From Saccharomonospora cyanea NA-134 (GTDB lineage: Bacteria > Actinomycetota > Actinomycetes > Mycobacteriales > Pseudonocardiaceae), in assembly GCF_000244975.1 (NCBI RefSeq), contig NZ_CM001440.1:5103498-5167497 (forward strand): a DNA stretch of 64,000 nt, written 5' to 3'. The notes below the pieces were generated by a model that was not told the DNA's origin, did not search any database, and saw only the letters and a list, made by a program, of their open reading frames with translations. Shown one piece after another: positions 42,570 through 51,507 of the stretch (position 1 is the stretch's first letter; each line of letters opens with the position of its first letter). The translations under genes were made by a program, and so were the position numbers.

Positions 42570-44384
42570 ATGTACGTCCTCGGCATCAGCAGGGTGCACG
42601 ACTCCGCCGCGGCCCTCGTTCGTGATGGCGAGATCATCGCCTTCGCCGAGGAGGAACGGTTCACCCGCGTCAAGCACGACGGGCGCCTGCCCGCGAAGGC
42701 GATCGAGTTCTGCCTGAAGCAGGCGGGCGTCACGCTCGGCGACGTCGACCACGTCGCCTACTACTGGACCCGGTGGGCCGAACCGATCCACGCGGCGAAG
42801 GTGTTCGCCCGGTACTTCCCGAAGACGCTGGAGGTCTTCCGTAACGAGAACGGCGACGACGGTGGGAAGGCGGCGGGCCTGCTCGACACGTTCCGCACCG
42901 GCGGGGGCAAGGGCGTCGACGACTACCACGTCGGCGGAGCCGTGCTGGCCCACATGAAGCGCTCGTTCACGCTCGAACGTGACGTGAAGGAGGCCGTCGG
43001 GTACACGGGGCCGACGAAGTTCAAGGTGCACCTCATCGACCACCACCGGGCGCACGCGGGCAGCGCGTACTACATCTGCCCGTGGGAGGAGGCGGCCGTC
43101 CTCACACTCGACGGCATCGGCAGCGACGGCACCAGCACCCTGCTCGCGCACGGCCGGGGCAACCGCATCCACGACCTGCGCCGCATCAAGTTCCCCCACT
43201 CCCTCGGCGCGATGTACGCGGCGGTGACCGGCTACCTCGGCTTCTACCCGACCCGCGACGAGGGCAAGGTCATGGGCCTCGCACCGTTCGGCCGCGACAC
43301 CTACGTGGAGGCGTTCCGCGACCTCGTGCACCTCGACCCCGACGGCGGTTTCGAGCTGAACCTGAGCTGGTTCCGCCACCACACCACCGGCAAACACCAG
43401 TTGTCGAAGAAGTTCACCGACACGTTCGGCCCCGCCCGGCCCCGGACCCGCGTGACGGCCGAGAACCCGGTGCCGCAGCACTACTCGGACATCGCCTACG
43501 CGCTTCAGGTGACGCTGGAGGAGGCAGGCCTGCACCTGGCGCGCTGGCTGCAGCGGCGGACCGGCTCGAAGCGGCTGGCGATGGCGGGCGGTGTGGCACT
43601 GAACAGCGTGATGAACGGGCGCATCCTGCTGGAGACGCCGTTCGAGGAGTTCTTCGCCCAACCCGCCGCCGCCGACGACGGTTGCGCGCTCGGCGCCGCG
43701 CTGGAGGTGACCGTCGGTAAACACCACCTCCCCCGGCCTCGCACCGGATTCACCTACACGGGCCCCGAGTTCACGGAGGCCGAGATGGAGGCCGCGCTCA
43801 AGGACGCGGGCGTGGAGTACCGGCGGATCGACGACATCGCCGCGCACACCGCCGCGAAGATCGCGGACGGTCTCATCGTCGGGTGGGTGCAGGGCCGGAT
43901 GGAGTGCGGGCCGAGGGCGCTCGGCAACCGCTCACTGCTCGCCGATCCGCGCGACCCGGAGTCGAAGACCCGCATGAACGAGAAGGTCAAACACCGGGAG
44001 GCGTTCCGGCCGTTCGCCCCGTCGTGCCTGGTCGAGCGGGCGGGCGAGTACTTCGCCAGCGACTACCCGTCGCCGGTGATGCTGCTGGTCTTCGACGTCC
44101 TCGAACACCAGCGCGACCGCGTTCCCGCCATCACCCACGTGGACGGCACCGCGCGCGTGCAGACCGTGAGCGAGGACGACAACCCGCTGTACTACCGGCT
44201 GATCAAGCACTTCGAGGAGATCACCGGGGTGCCCATGGTGGTGAACACGTCGTTCAACGACAACGACGAACCCATCGTGGCGACCCCCGAGGACGCCATC
44301 AGGTGTTTCCTGAAGACCGACGTCGACGCGCTCGCACTCGGTCCGTTCTGGACGCAGAAGCCCCACTTGGAGGAAGAGAAGTGA
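42570..44384 (+). CDS. NodU/CmcH-family O-carbamoyltransferase
   Basis: A 604-residue carbamoyltransferase that adds a carbamoyl group, from carbamoyl phosphate and ATP, to a hydroxyl of a sugar or other metabolite. The N-terminal Kae1-like domain shows ISRVHDSAAALVRDGEIIAFAEEER and the metal-binding DHHRAHAGSAY, then LDGIGSDGT; the C-terminal YrdC-like domain has MECGPRALGNRSLLADPR and PMVVNTSFN. Full length. ATG 42570 is chosen over TTG 42558 because GGAG stands 6 bases before it. The stop overlaps the next start (GTGA). This suggests that the product of this operon carries a carbamoyl group. Confidence 0.92.
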   Translation: MYVLGISRVHDSAAALVRDGEIIAFAEEERFTRVKHDGRLPAKAIEFCLKQAGVTLGDVDHVAYYWTRWAEPIHAAKVFARYFPKTLEVFRNENGDDGGKAAGLLDTFRTGGGKGVDDYHVGGAVLAHMKRSFTLERDVKEAVGYTGPTKFKVHLIDHHRAHAGSAYYICPWEEAAVLTLDGIGSDGTSTLLAHGRGNRIHDLRRIKFPHSLGAMYAAVTGYLGFYPTRDEGKVMGLAPFGRDTYVEAFRDLVHLDPDGGFELNLSWFRHHTTGKHQLSKKFTDTFGPARPRTRVTAENPVPQHYSDIAYALQVTLEEAGLHLARWLQRRTGSKRLAMAGGVALNSVMNGRILLETPFEEFFAQPAAADDGCALGAALEVTVGKHHLPRPRTGFTYTGPEFTEAEMEAALKDAGVEYRRIDDIAAHTAAKIADGLIVGWVQGRMECGPRALGNRSLLADPRDPESKTRMNEKVKHREAFRPFAPSCLVERAGEYFASDYPSPVMLLVFDVLEHQRDRVPAITHVDGTARVQTVSEDDNPLYYRLIKHFEEITGVPMVVNTSFNDNDEPIVATPEDAIRCFLKTDVDALALGPFWTQKPHLEEEK

Positions 44385-45112
44385 CGTCCACGGCGCCCAA
44401 CCCGACCGAGGCCACGGGCACCGGCGGTGAGCTGATCCGCACGCTCTACCGGCACCGCCGCTGGCTGTGGTTGGTCTTCGCCGTCCCCGCGGCCGTGCTC
44501 GCGCTGCTCATCATGGTGGTGCTCCCTCCCGACCAGACGCTGGACAACATCGGCGACTGGCTGTTCAAGGTCAGCCCGTTCCTGTTCGCCGTACCCGCCG
44601 TGGCGCTGTTCCCGAGGGTCAAGGCCGCCCCCGCGCTGATCGCGCTGGCCGTGGTGGGCTACATGAGCTACATCGACACGGAGATGGTGCTGCGCATCCA
44701 GGAGTTCGCTCGGACGGCGGACACCGATCCCGGTGCGTTCGAGCCGGTGTACCAGTTCGAACTGTTCATCGTGACGTTCATCGTGCTGTTCGCACTCATG
44801 ACGTACCGCCTCGGTGGGGCCCGCACGGCGAACGTGCTCAAGACGGGTGTCGCGGGCATCCTGATCGTGATCGCCGGACTGAACGACCTGACCTTCTGGG
44901 CCCTCAACGAGGTGTGGTCGGCGGGCAGCAGGCCGGACGAGCTGGCGTGGGCGTCCCACATCGTGGTGTTCGTGGGTGGCCCGCCGAGTGTGCTCACCGC
45001 TGTGGTCTTCATGCTCGTCCACCTGGCACTCGCCGCGGCGGTGTTGCTGTTGCCGTTGGGTCGGTGGGTCGACCGCGCGCTCGGCACGGCCGCACCCGCA
45101 CACTCCGGCTGA
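44381..45112 (+). CDS. membrane protein, last gene of polymer operon
   Basis: A 243-residue protein with about six predicted helices (first at about 27-48, last near 210-232). No family is recognised, and there are no strongly conserved motifs visible to me. The GTGA overlap with the carbamoyltransferase makes it part of the same operon; it may be an accessory factor of the flippase or an anchoring or polymerising protein. A 12-bp hairpin follows. Confidence 0.65.
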   Translation: MTSTAPNPTEATGTGGELIRTLYRHRRWLWLVFAVPAAVLALLIMVVLPPDQTLDNIGDWLFKVSPFLFAVPAVALFPRVKAAPALIALAVVGYMSYIDTEMVLRIQEFARTADTDPGAFEPVYQFELFIVTFIVLFALMTYRLGGARTANVLKTGVAGILIVIAGLNDLTFWALNEVWSAGSRPDELAWASHIVVFVGGPPSVLTAVVFMLVHLALAAAVLLLPLGRWVDRALGTAAPAHSG

Positions 45113-45131
45113 ACCACCTACCGAAGCGCCT

Positions 45132-45168
45132 GTTCCGGGCAGTGAAACTATCCTCGACTGCCCGGAAC
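45132..45168. terminator. 12-bp perfect hairpin after the polymer operon
   Basis: GTTCCGGGCAGT and ACTGCCCGGAAC are a perfect 12-bp inverted repeat with a 13-base loop, 20 bases past the last stop codon. No T-run follows, but position and stability make a terminator the simplest reading. Confidence 0.65.
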
Positions 45169-45323
45169 GTGGCCGCAGGCATAGTCCCGCAGCGGTGAGG
45201 GAACACGCGAACAGCCTGCGCCCGCTTGCCCGGCCGCAACAAACATGATCAACTCAGAGTCGGCGTGCGGGGCGGGGTGAAACGACCGTTCCGCTGGCGA
45301 CGACGAAGGGTGGTAACGCCGCG

Positions 45324-45947
45324 ATGACCTCAACACTCGATCCCGACGTCGAGTACGTCGTGCTGTGCGGATCGCGGCACGAACGCATCGGCTACGCGCC
45401 GAAGGCAGAGGTCCACCACGAGTCCACGCCGCTGCACCTGGCGTTCTCCTGCTACCTGTTCGACCAGCAGGGCAACTTCCTGGTCACCTGGCGGGCCAGG
45501 CACAAGTCCACCTGGCCCGGCGTGCGCACCAACTCCTGCTGTGGCCACCCCGGCCCCGGCGAGGTCATCCCGGACGCGGTGGCCCGGCGCCTCACCGACG
45601 AGCTCGGCCTCGTCGCCGACCGCATCGAACTGGTGCTGCCCGAGTTCCGTTACGAGGCCACCATGCCGAACGGCACCCGCGAGAACGAGGTGTGTCCCGT
45701 GTACCGCGCCACGGTGACCAATCGACGGGACGCCGCCCCGAACCCCGAGGAGGTCGACGACACGGCCTGGGTTCCGTGGCGGGAGTTCGTGGCCGAAGTG
45801 GAGGCCGACCGCACCACCGTGTCACCGTGGTGCGCACTCCAGGTGGACCAACTGCGCGCTCTCGGACCCGACCCGCTCGCCTGGCCGGTCGCCGACGACA
45901 GCCGCCTGCCCGACGCCGCGCGGGAACCGCTGGAAGCGGGCCACTGA
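45324..45947 (+). CDS. idi: isopentenyl-diphosphate delta-isomerase, type 1
   Basis: A 207-residue Nudix-fold enzyme that interconverts IPP and DMAPP. The catalytic Cys is in TNSCCGHP and the Glu is in the ENEVCPVY segment; HxAFSCYLFD and the Nudix-like RRLTDELGL are also there. The length is normal. The DMATS-type prenyltransferase about 6 kb downstream uses DMAPP, which would give this gene a local role, although carotenoid and other isoprenoid pathways need it too. It seems monocistronic. Confidence 0.93.
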   Translation: MTSTLDPDVEYVVLCGSRHERIGYAPKAEVHHESTPLHLAFSCYLFDQQGNFLVTWRARHKSTWPGVRTNSCCGHPGPGEVIPDAVARRLTDELGLVADRIELVLPEFRYEATMPNGTRENEVCPVYRATVTNRRDAAPNPEEVDDTAWVPWREFVAEVEADRTTVSPWCALQVDQLRALGPDPLAWPVADDSRLPDAAREPLEAGH

Positions 45948-46136
45948 GCTGGGACGTCCGTACCAAAGCAGGGGTCGGCGCACGACGACGAACCCCATAC
46001 GCCATGATCACCCCTCGACAAGGCACAAACGGGTGACTGGTGGCAGGGGCACAGGTATGGCACTGTGCCCGGGTCTCGGTGGAAGTCCGCATGCGCGGGT
46101 GCCCGGCAGCGGTTCAACAGGTCGTCGTGGAGCGTC

Positions 46137-48611
46137 GTGAACAACGAAGACAAACCAACGCAGGAGAACAGCCAGGGACACCACAAGTCGATCCGGAAGC
46201 GACTGACCGGCACGGTGCTGGTCCCGAGTATCGCGCTTCTGCTGCTGTGGATCGGCATGTCCGCGTACTTCGTCATCGACGCCTTCTACGTGCGCGCCGT
46301 GGCGTCGAGCGTGCAGCAGGTGTCGATCCCCGCGGTCACCTCCCTCAGTGCGGTGCAACAGGAACGGCAACTCTCGCTGGTGTACCTCGAGAAGCGGGAC
46401 ACCGGCCTGCTGGAGCTCCAGCAGCAGCAACAGCAGGTCGACACCTCCCTCGGCGCTTTGCGTCAGACGATGGCGGACATCTCCTCCGACCTGCCCGAGG
46501 AGATCTCAGGCCGCATGCGCGACCTCGAACGCAGCCTCGACCGACTTCCCGAGATGCGTTCCCAGATCAACCTGCGAAGCGTTCTGCCCGACGAGGTGAA
46601 CGAGTACTACAACGAGCTCGTCGACACCGCCGCCGGGGTGTTCGACGCGCAGGCCCGCCTCGTGCCCGACGTGGAGGCGACGCAGAACGCTCTCGTGGCG
46701 ACCGACCTCTTCCGCGCCTCCGACCAGATGTCGCGTGCGGCGTCGCTGGCGTCGAGCGCCTTCGCCAACGGCAACTTCACCGCGGCCGACCACCGCGCGT
46801 TCTCCGAGCTGGTCGGCTCCTACCGGTCGGCGCTGAACGAGACGGCCCCGAACGTGCTCCCCGACGTCCGTCAGACCTACGACAGGCTGGTCGCGGACGA
46901 GGGCTGGCAGCGGTTGCAGGGCATCGAGAACGAGCTGATCGCCCACGGGCCCGGCTCGCTCGACGTGAACACGCTCTCGCTCAACGGTACCGAGCTGCGC
47001 GACCTCACCAGCCGCATCTCCAACGACCTCGCGTCGCTCACCATCACTCAGGCCGACCAGACGTCGTCGAAGGCCCTGGACGACGCGGGCCAGAACCTCA
47101 CCAACGTGCTGCTGGGCAGCGCGCTCACGCTCATCGCCGCCATCGCGTCGATCGTGGTCGCCGTCCGCGTCTCCCGCACGCTGGTCGACCGCACCCTGAT
47201 GACCCGCCTCGAACGGCTGCGCAACGACTCGCTCGAACTGGCCAGCACCCGGCTGCCGAGCATCGTGCAGCGGCTGAAGGACGGCGAGGCCGTGGACGTG
47301 AGCGCCGAGCTGCCCCGGCTGGACCACGGTCGGGACGAGATCGGGCAGGTGGCCGAGGCGTTCAACCTCGCGCAGCTCACGGCCGTCAACGCCGCGGTCA
47401 GCGAGGCGAAGGCCCGCAGTGGTGTGAACAACGTGTTCCTCGGCATCGCCCACCGCAACCAGGGTCTGGTGCACCGGCAGCTGCAGATCCTCGACCGGAT
47501 GGAGAGTCGGGAGGAGAATCCCGACCAGCTCAAGAGCCTGTTCCAGCTCGACAACCTCGCCACCCGGGCACGCCGCACCACCGAGAACCTGATCATTCTC
47601 GGTGGCAAGCAGCCGGGTCGGCGCTGGCGCAAGCCGGTCATGTTGATGGACGTCCTGCGGGCCGCGATCTCCGAGACCGAGCACTTCTCGCGCGTCGAGG
47701 TGGAACCCATCCCCAACGTGGCGCTCGTGGGGTCCGCCGTGGCCGACGCCATCCACCTCGTGGCCGAGCTGGTGGACAACGCGACCACGTTCTCGCCCCC
47801 GGGCTCGCCCGTGTACATGACCGGGACGAAGGTGGCGCGCGGCGTGGTCGTCGACATCGCCGACCAGGGTCTCGGCATGAAGGACGACGTCCGCGAGTGG
47901 GCCAACTCGATGATGTCGGAGCCGCCCGAGTTCGACGCCATGGCCATGAAGGCCGACGCGAGCCTCGGTCTGTTCGTGGTCGCCCGGCTCGCACACCGGC
48001 TCGGCGCGCACGTCACCTTCGACTCCTCCCGCTACGGCGGCACCCGGGCCACCGTGCTGCTGCCCACCGACGTGCTCGCCGGTGACGAGCAGGCCGCCGA
48101 CGTCGACTCGGGTTTCCACGCCACCCTGGCGAAGGCACCCGAGATCGAGGTGCACAGCCCGGCCACCACAACGCCGGTGCGGTCGGCCTCCCCGGCCTCG
48201 GCGCAGCAGGTCCGCCCCCGCCCGGCCCCCGCTCCGGAGCGTGCGGCGCACCAGCAGTCCGCTCCGGCCCAGCCGACCACCCCCGTGAACGGGTCGGCAC
48301 CGGCACCGACGCCGACAACGCGTGGCACGGAGACCCCGGCCTCGAACGGAACCACCTCAACCGTCGCGGAGCACACCGACTCCGCGCAGCCTGCCGAAGG
48401 CCTTCCACAGCGGAAGCGGCGACGCGCACCGCTGCCGCAACGACGGCCGCAGGAGAACCTCGTGGACCAACTGCGTGACGACCCCGAATCCGAGCAGCGA
48501 GACCTGGAGCGCTACTCGGGCCGGACCCGCAGCACGCTGACGGCGTTCCACAAGGGCACTCGCAGGGGACGCGATGCCGACGACGCGTCCCGACCGACCG
48601 ACGCTAACTGA
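46137..48611 (+). CDS. cvnA: conservon sensor histidine kinase-like protein CvnA
   Basis: An 824-residue membrane protein, the sensor of a conservon. The first helix is at about 24-45, followed by a helical extracellular nitrate-sensing (NIT)-type domain (about 50-305), a second helix (about 320-342), a HAMP-like region, and a GHKL ATPase domain (about 480-650) with LVDNATTFSPPGSP (N-box) and DQGLGMKDD (G1). A Pro/Ala-rich tail of about 170 residues follows. The dimerisation box is unlike classic kinases, as in other CvnA proteins, so signalling may not be phosphotransfer to a response regulator. GTG 46137 has GGAG upstream; GTG 46065 would add 24 residues. Confidence 0.9.
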   Translation: MNNEDKPTQENSQGHHKSIRKRLTGTVLVPSIALLLLWIGMSAYFVIDAFYVRAVASSVQQVSIPAVTSLSAVQQERQLSLVYLEKRDTGLLELQQQQQQVDTSLGALRQTMADISSDLPEEISGRMRDLERSLDRLPEMRSQINLRSVLPDEVNEYYNELVDTAAGVFDAQARLVPDVEATQNALVATDLFRASDQMSRAASLASSAFANGNFTAADHRAFSELVGSYRSALNETAPNVLPDVRQTYDRLVADEGWQRLQGIENELIAHGPGSLDVNTLSLNGTELRDLTSRISNDLASLTITQADQTSSKALDDAGQNLTNVLLGSALTLIAAIASIVVAVRVSRTLVDRTLMTRLERLRNDSLELASTRLPSIVQRLKDGEAVDVSAELPRLDHGRDEIGQVAEAFNLAQLTAVNAAVSEAKARSGVNNVFLGIAHRNQGLVHRQLQILDRMESREENPDQLKSLFQLDNLATRARRTTENLIILGGKQPGRRWRKPVMLMDVLRAAISETEHFSRVEVEPIPNVALVGSAVADAIHLVAELVDNATTFSPPGSPVYMTGTKVARGVVVDIADQGLGMKDDVREWANSMMSEPPEFDAMAMKADASLGLFVVARLAHRLGAHVTFDSSRYGGTRATVLLPTDVLAGDEQAADVDSGFHATLAKAPEIEVHSPATTTPVRSASPASAQQVRPRPAPAPERAAHQQSAPAQPTTPVNGSAPAPTPTTRGTETPASNGTTSTVAEHTDSAQPAEGLPQRKRRRAPLPQRRPQENLVDQLRDDPESEQRDLERYSGRTRSTLTAFHKGTRRGRDADDASRPTDAN

Positions 48612-48631
48612 TAGGGGAAGCGGATTCATCG

Positions 48632-49048
48632 ATGAACGAGAACGGCAATTCCATGTTGGATCTCAACTGGCTGCTGGACGACATGGTGGACCGCGTGGTC
48701 GGAGCCCAGCACGCCGTGGTGCTGTCGGCCGACGGCCTGCTGATGGGTAAGTCCAACTCGCTGTCCAAGGACGACTCCGACCAGCTCTCCGCGATGGCCT
48801 CCAGCCTCCAGAGCCTCGCCAAGGGGGTCAGCCGCCACTTCCAGCGCGGCCCTGTGCTGCAGACCCTGATCGAGATGACCGAGGGTTACCTGTTCGTCTC
48901 CGCCGCGGGCACGGGAGCGTGCCTCGCCGTGCTCGCCGAGGACGCGGTGGACGTCGAAATGATCGCCTACGAGATGAACCGTCTGGTCAAGCGCGTCGGC
49001 GACTACATGACCGCCGCGCCGAGGAACGCGGCAGCCTCGGGGACGTGA
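48632..49048 (+). CDS. cvnB: conservon roadblock/LC7 protein CvnB
   Basis: A 138-residue Roadblock/LC7-domain protein that regulates the small GTPase CvnD (in other conservons it binds CvnA, CvnC and CvnD at the membrane). Signature: LDWLLDDMV-type start, VVLSADGLLMG, LIEMTEGYLFVSAAGTGACLAVL. The gene follows cvnA by 20 bases and precedes cvnC by 1 base. Confidence 0.93.
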   Translation: MNENGNSMLDLNWLLDDMVDRVVGAQHAVVLSADGLLMGKSNSLSKDDSDQLSAMASSLQSLAKGVSRHFQRGPVLQTLIEMTEGYLFVSAAGTGACLAVLAEDAVDVEMIAYEMNRLVKRVGDYMTAAPRNAAASGT

Positions 49049-49049
49049 C

Positions 49050-49415
49050 ATGAACGATCAGTGGTACGACGAGGCGGCCGGCCCCCTGGTGCGGCCGTAC
49101 GCCATCACCAGGGGGCGAATACCGGCCTCGGACGTCACCCTGGACGTCGCCACCCAGGTGATGGCGTTGTCCGGAACGAAACGCGACGGGGTCGGCCTCA
49201 CCCCGGAGCACACGGCGATCCTCGACCTCTGTGAACGACCGCTGTCGATCGCGGAGATCGCGGTTCACGTGAAGATCCCGATCGCTGTGGTGAAGGTGTT
49301 GTGCGGCGATCTCATCGAACGAGGCGAAGTGATCGTGCGGTCACCCTCGCAACCGATGCAAGCCCCGGATCGTCAACTACTTCAGGCGGTGCTCGATGGT
49401 CTCTCCAAGCTCTGA
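49050..49415 (+). CDS. cvnC: conservon DUF742 protein CvnC
   Basis: A 121-residue DUF742 protein with GPLVRPYAITRGR at the start and a winged-helix-like C-terminal half (LCERPLSIAEIAVHVKIPIAVVKVLCGDL). It is the third member of the conservon set and interacts with the other three in known cases. The 3' end overlaps cvnD by 20 bases. Confidence 0.92.
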   Translation: MNDQWYDEAAGPLVRPYAITRGRIPASDVTLDVATQVMALSGTKRDGVGLTPEHTAILDLCERPLSIAEIAVHVKIPIAVVKVLCGDLIERGEVIVRSPSQPMQAPDRQLLQAVLDGLSKL

Positions 49416-50007
49416 CGACAACACGGCGACGCCCGTGGTCCCCACCCCGGTCAAGATCATCGTGGCCGGGGGCTTCGGGGCGGGCAAGACCACGATGGTC
49501 GGCTCGGTGAGCGAGATCCCGCCGTTGTCCACAGAGGAGTTGATGACGGCGGCCAGCGACGGCATCGACGACATCACGGGCGTCGAGTCGAAGAAGACGA
49601 CGACGGTCGCACTCGACTTCGGCCGCATCACCATCTCGCCGCACACCGTGCTGTACCTGTTCGGCACGCCGGGCCAGGAACGCTTCTGGTACATGTGGGA
49701 CGAGCTCGCGCGAGGCGCGATCGGCACCGTGGTGCTCGTGGACACCCGCAGGCTCGACAGCAGCTTCTCGGCCATCGACTTCTTCGAGCGCAGGCGGATC
49801 CCGTTCATCGTTGCGGTGAACTGCTTCGACGGCTCCGACGACTACACCGAGGACGAGATCCGCAACGCGTTGGCGATCTCGCCGGGCGTACCGATCCTGT
49901 TCTGCGACGCGCGCCAGCGCGAGTCCAGCAAGCTCGCCCTGATCCGGCTCGTGCGCTACGCGATGAGCAGGCTTCCGGAACCCGAGATGGCGTCCTCGAA
50001 CGCCTGA
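49396..50007 (+). CDS. cvnD: conservon small GTPase CvnD
   Basis: A 203-residue Ras-like GTPase with the P-loop GGFGAGKTTMV, switch region TTTVALDFGRI, FGTPGQERFW and the guanine-recognition motif VNCFDG in place of NKxD. Conservon GTPases of streptomycetes and Myxococcus-like systems influence development, antibiotic production and motility. It ends the four-gene set; no P450 (cvnE) gene follows. Confidence 0.93.
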   Translation: MVSPSSDDNTATPVVPTPVKIIVAGGFGAGKTTMVGSVSEIPPLSTEELMTAASDGIDDITGVESKKTTTVALDFGRITISPHTVLYLFGTPGQERFWYMWDELARGAIGTVVLVDTRRLDSSFSAIDFFERRRIPFIVAVNCFDGSDDYTEDEIRNALAISPGVPILFCDARQRESSKLALIRLVRYAMSRLPEPEMASSNA

Positions 50008-50021
50008 GGTCCGGGCCTCGA

Positions 50022-50075
50022 CACGACGAAGGCCACCTTCCCGCGAACATTTCGGGGAAGGTGGCCTTCGTCGTG
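50022..50075. terminator. long bidirectional terminator
   Basis: CACGACGAAGGCCACCTTCC and its inverse complement pair over about 21 bp around a loop of about 12 bases, between the convergent cvnD and tryptophanase-family genes. One of the strongest hairpins in the window. Confidence 0.85.
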
Positions 50076-50082
50076 TTCCGGG

Positions 50083-51465
50083 TCAGGAACCGGCGGGGAT
50101 CTGCTTCAGCTTGAGGTTGAAGTGCCGCAGCAGCGGCGGTGCGTCGACGATGCGGTACGACGCGACCCGGCTCGGGTCCTTGGCGATGTCGGCGAGCACG
50201 TCGGCGACGTACTCCAGGTGCGCCTGCGTGTAGGTGCGCCGGGGGATCGCCAACCGCACCAGTTCGAACGGTGCGGGCGTGAGGAGGTTGTGGTCGGAGT
50301 CGAACTCGCCGAGGTACAGCGACCCGAGTTCGGCGGCGCGCACCCCACCCGCCAGGTACAGCTCGGAGGCGAGGGCGTGCCCCGGGAAGCCGTGTGGGGG
50401 GATGTGAGGCAGCAACCGGCCCGCGTTGAGGTAGAGGGCGTGCATACCGGCGGGCTGGACGATGTCCACCCCGGCCTGGGTGACGAGCTCGGCGAAGTGG
50501 GCCGCGTCCGCCTCCCTCGACCGCAGGTAGTTCGGGTCGAGCACCTCGTCGAGCCCCTGCGCGACCCGCTCCAGGTCGTGTGCGGCCATTCCGCCGTAGG
50601 TGCGGAAACCCTCGGTGGCGATGAGGTTGACCTCGCATCGCTTGGCGAGCTCGGGGTCACGCACCCCGATCAGCGCGCCCATCGGGGCGATGCCGTCCTT
50701 CTTCAGGCTCGCCACGCAGCCGTCGGCCAACGCGAACGCCTGGCGAGCGACCTCGCGCGGGGTGAGATGGCCGTAGCCCGGCTCGCGCTGCACCACGAGC
50801 CAGGAGTTCTCCGCGAACCGCGCGGCGTCGAGGAAGAACGGGACGCCGTAGCGGTCGCACAACGACCGCACGGCACGCAGGTTCGCCATCGACACCGGCT
50901 GCCCGCCGCCACCGTTGTTGGTGATCGTGACGAGCACCTGCCCCACGCGCTCACCGTCGGGGCCCCTGAGGGTCCGCTCCAGCGCGTCGAGGTCGATGTC
51001 GCCCTTGAACGGCTCACGGCTGTCCAGGTCGCCGAACTCCGCGCACGGCAGGTCGCGCGCTTCCGCGCCGAGCAGCTCGACGTTGGCCCTCGTGGTGTCG
51101 AAGTGCGTGTTGCTCAGCGAGATCTGCCCGGGCTTCAGCACGGACGAGAACAGCACGCGCTCGGCGGCCCTCCCCTGGTGCACCGGGAAGGAGTACGGGT
51201 AGGAGGTGAGGTCGTCCACCGCCTCGCGGAACCGGTAGTACGAGTCCGACCCCGCGTACGAGCGGTCGGCCTGTGCGGCGGCCGCCTCCTGCGCGGCCGA
51301 GACGGCCCCGGTGCCGGAGTCGGTCAGCAGGTCGATGGTGACCATGCTCGCCGGCAGGTTGAACGGGTTGTACGCGGCTCGGGCCAGCGCCTCCTCGCGT
51401 TGCTGCCGGGTCGTGATCGGTATTTCCTTGACGACCTGGATCCGGTACGGCGGGAACGGTTTCAC
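50083..51465 (-). CDS. tnaA: tryptophanase-family PLP lyase
   Basis: A 460-residue PLP enzyme of the tryptophanase/tyrosine phenol-lyase family, making indole (or phenol), pyruvate and ammonia. The PLP lysine is Lys256 in SLKKDG, and the LITNNGGGGQPVS loop and FLDAARFAEN cofactor motif are present. Tryptophanase is favoured: Asp123 (HFDTTR) matches the Asp of tryptophanases where TPL has Thr, and Leu379 (RAAELG) stands where TPL has the Arg that binds the phenol ring. Next to a DMATS gene it is likely to release indole from prenylated tryptophan. GTG 51465 has AAGGAA 5 bases upstream. Its stop lies just past the cvnD terminator. Confidence 0.9.
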   Translation of the reverse strand: MKPFPPYRIQVVKEIPITTRQQREEALARAAYNPFNLPASMVTIDLLTDSGTGAVSAAQEAAAAQADRSYAGSDSYYRFREAVDDLTSYPYSFPVHQGRAAERVLFSSVLKPGQISLSNTHFDTTRANVELLGAEARDLPCAEFGDLDSREPFKGDIDLDALERTLRGPDGERVGQVLVTITNNGGGGQPVSMANLRAVRSLCDRYGVPFFLDAARFAENSWLVVQREPGYGHLTPREVARQAFALADGCVASLKKDGIAPMGALIGVRDPELAKRCEVNLIATEGFRTYGGMAAHDLERVAQGLDEVLDPNYLRSREADAAHFAELVTQAGVDIVQPAGMHALYLNAGRLLPHIPPHGFPGHALASELYLAGGVRAAELGSLYLGEFDSDHNLLTPAPFELVRLAIPRRTYTQAHLEYVADVLADIAKDPSRVASYRIVDAPPLLRHFNLKLKQIPAGS

Positions 51466-51507
51466 TGTTCCTTCTTTCAGCGACTAGGTGTTCGATGTCC
51501 GAAGTGC

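Noticed and set aside
45132-45168. Riboswitch or attenuator before idi
   Set aside because: The element is a simple 12-bp hairpin close to the preceding stop codon and 155 bases from idi, without conserved aptamer features; a terminator is simpler.
50083-51465. Tyrosine phenol-lyase identity for the PLP lyase
   Set aside because: Asp123 and Leu379 replace the Thr and Arg that define tyrosine phenol-lyase, and a DMATS gene is adjacent, so tryptophanase is more likely.
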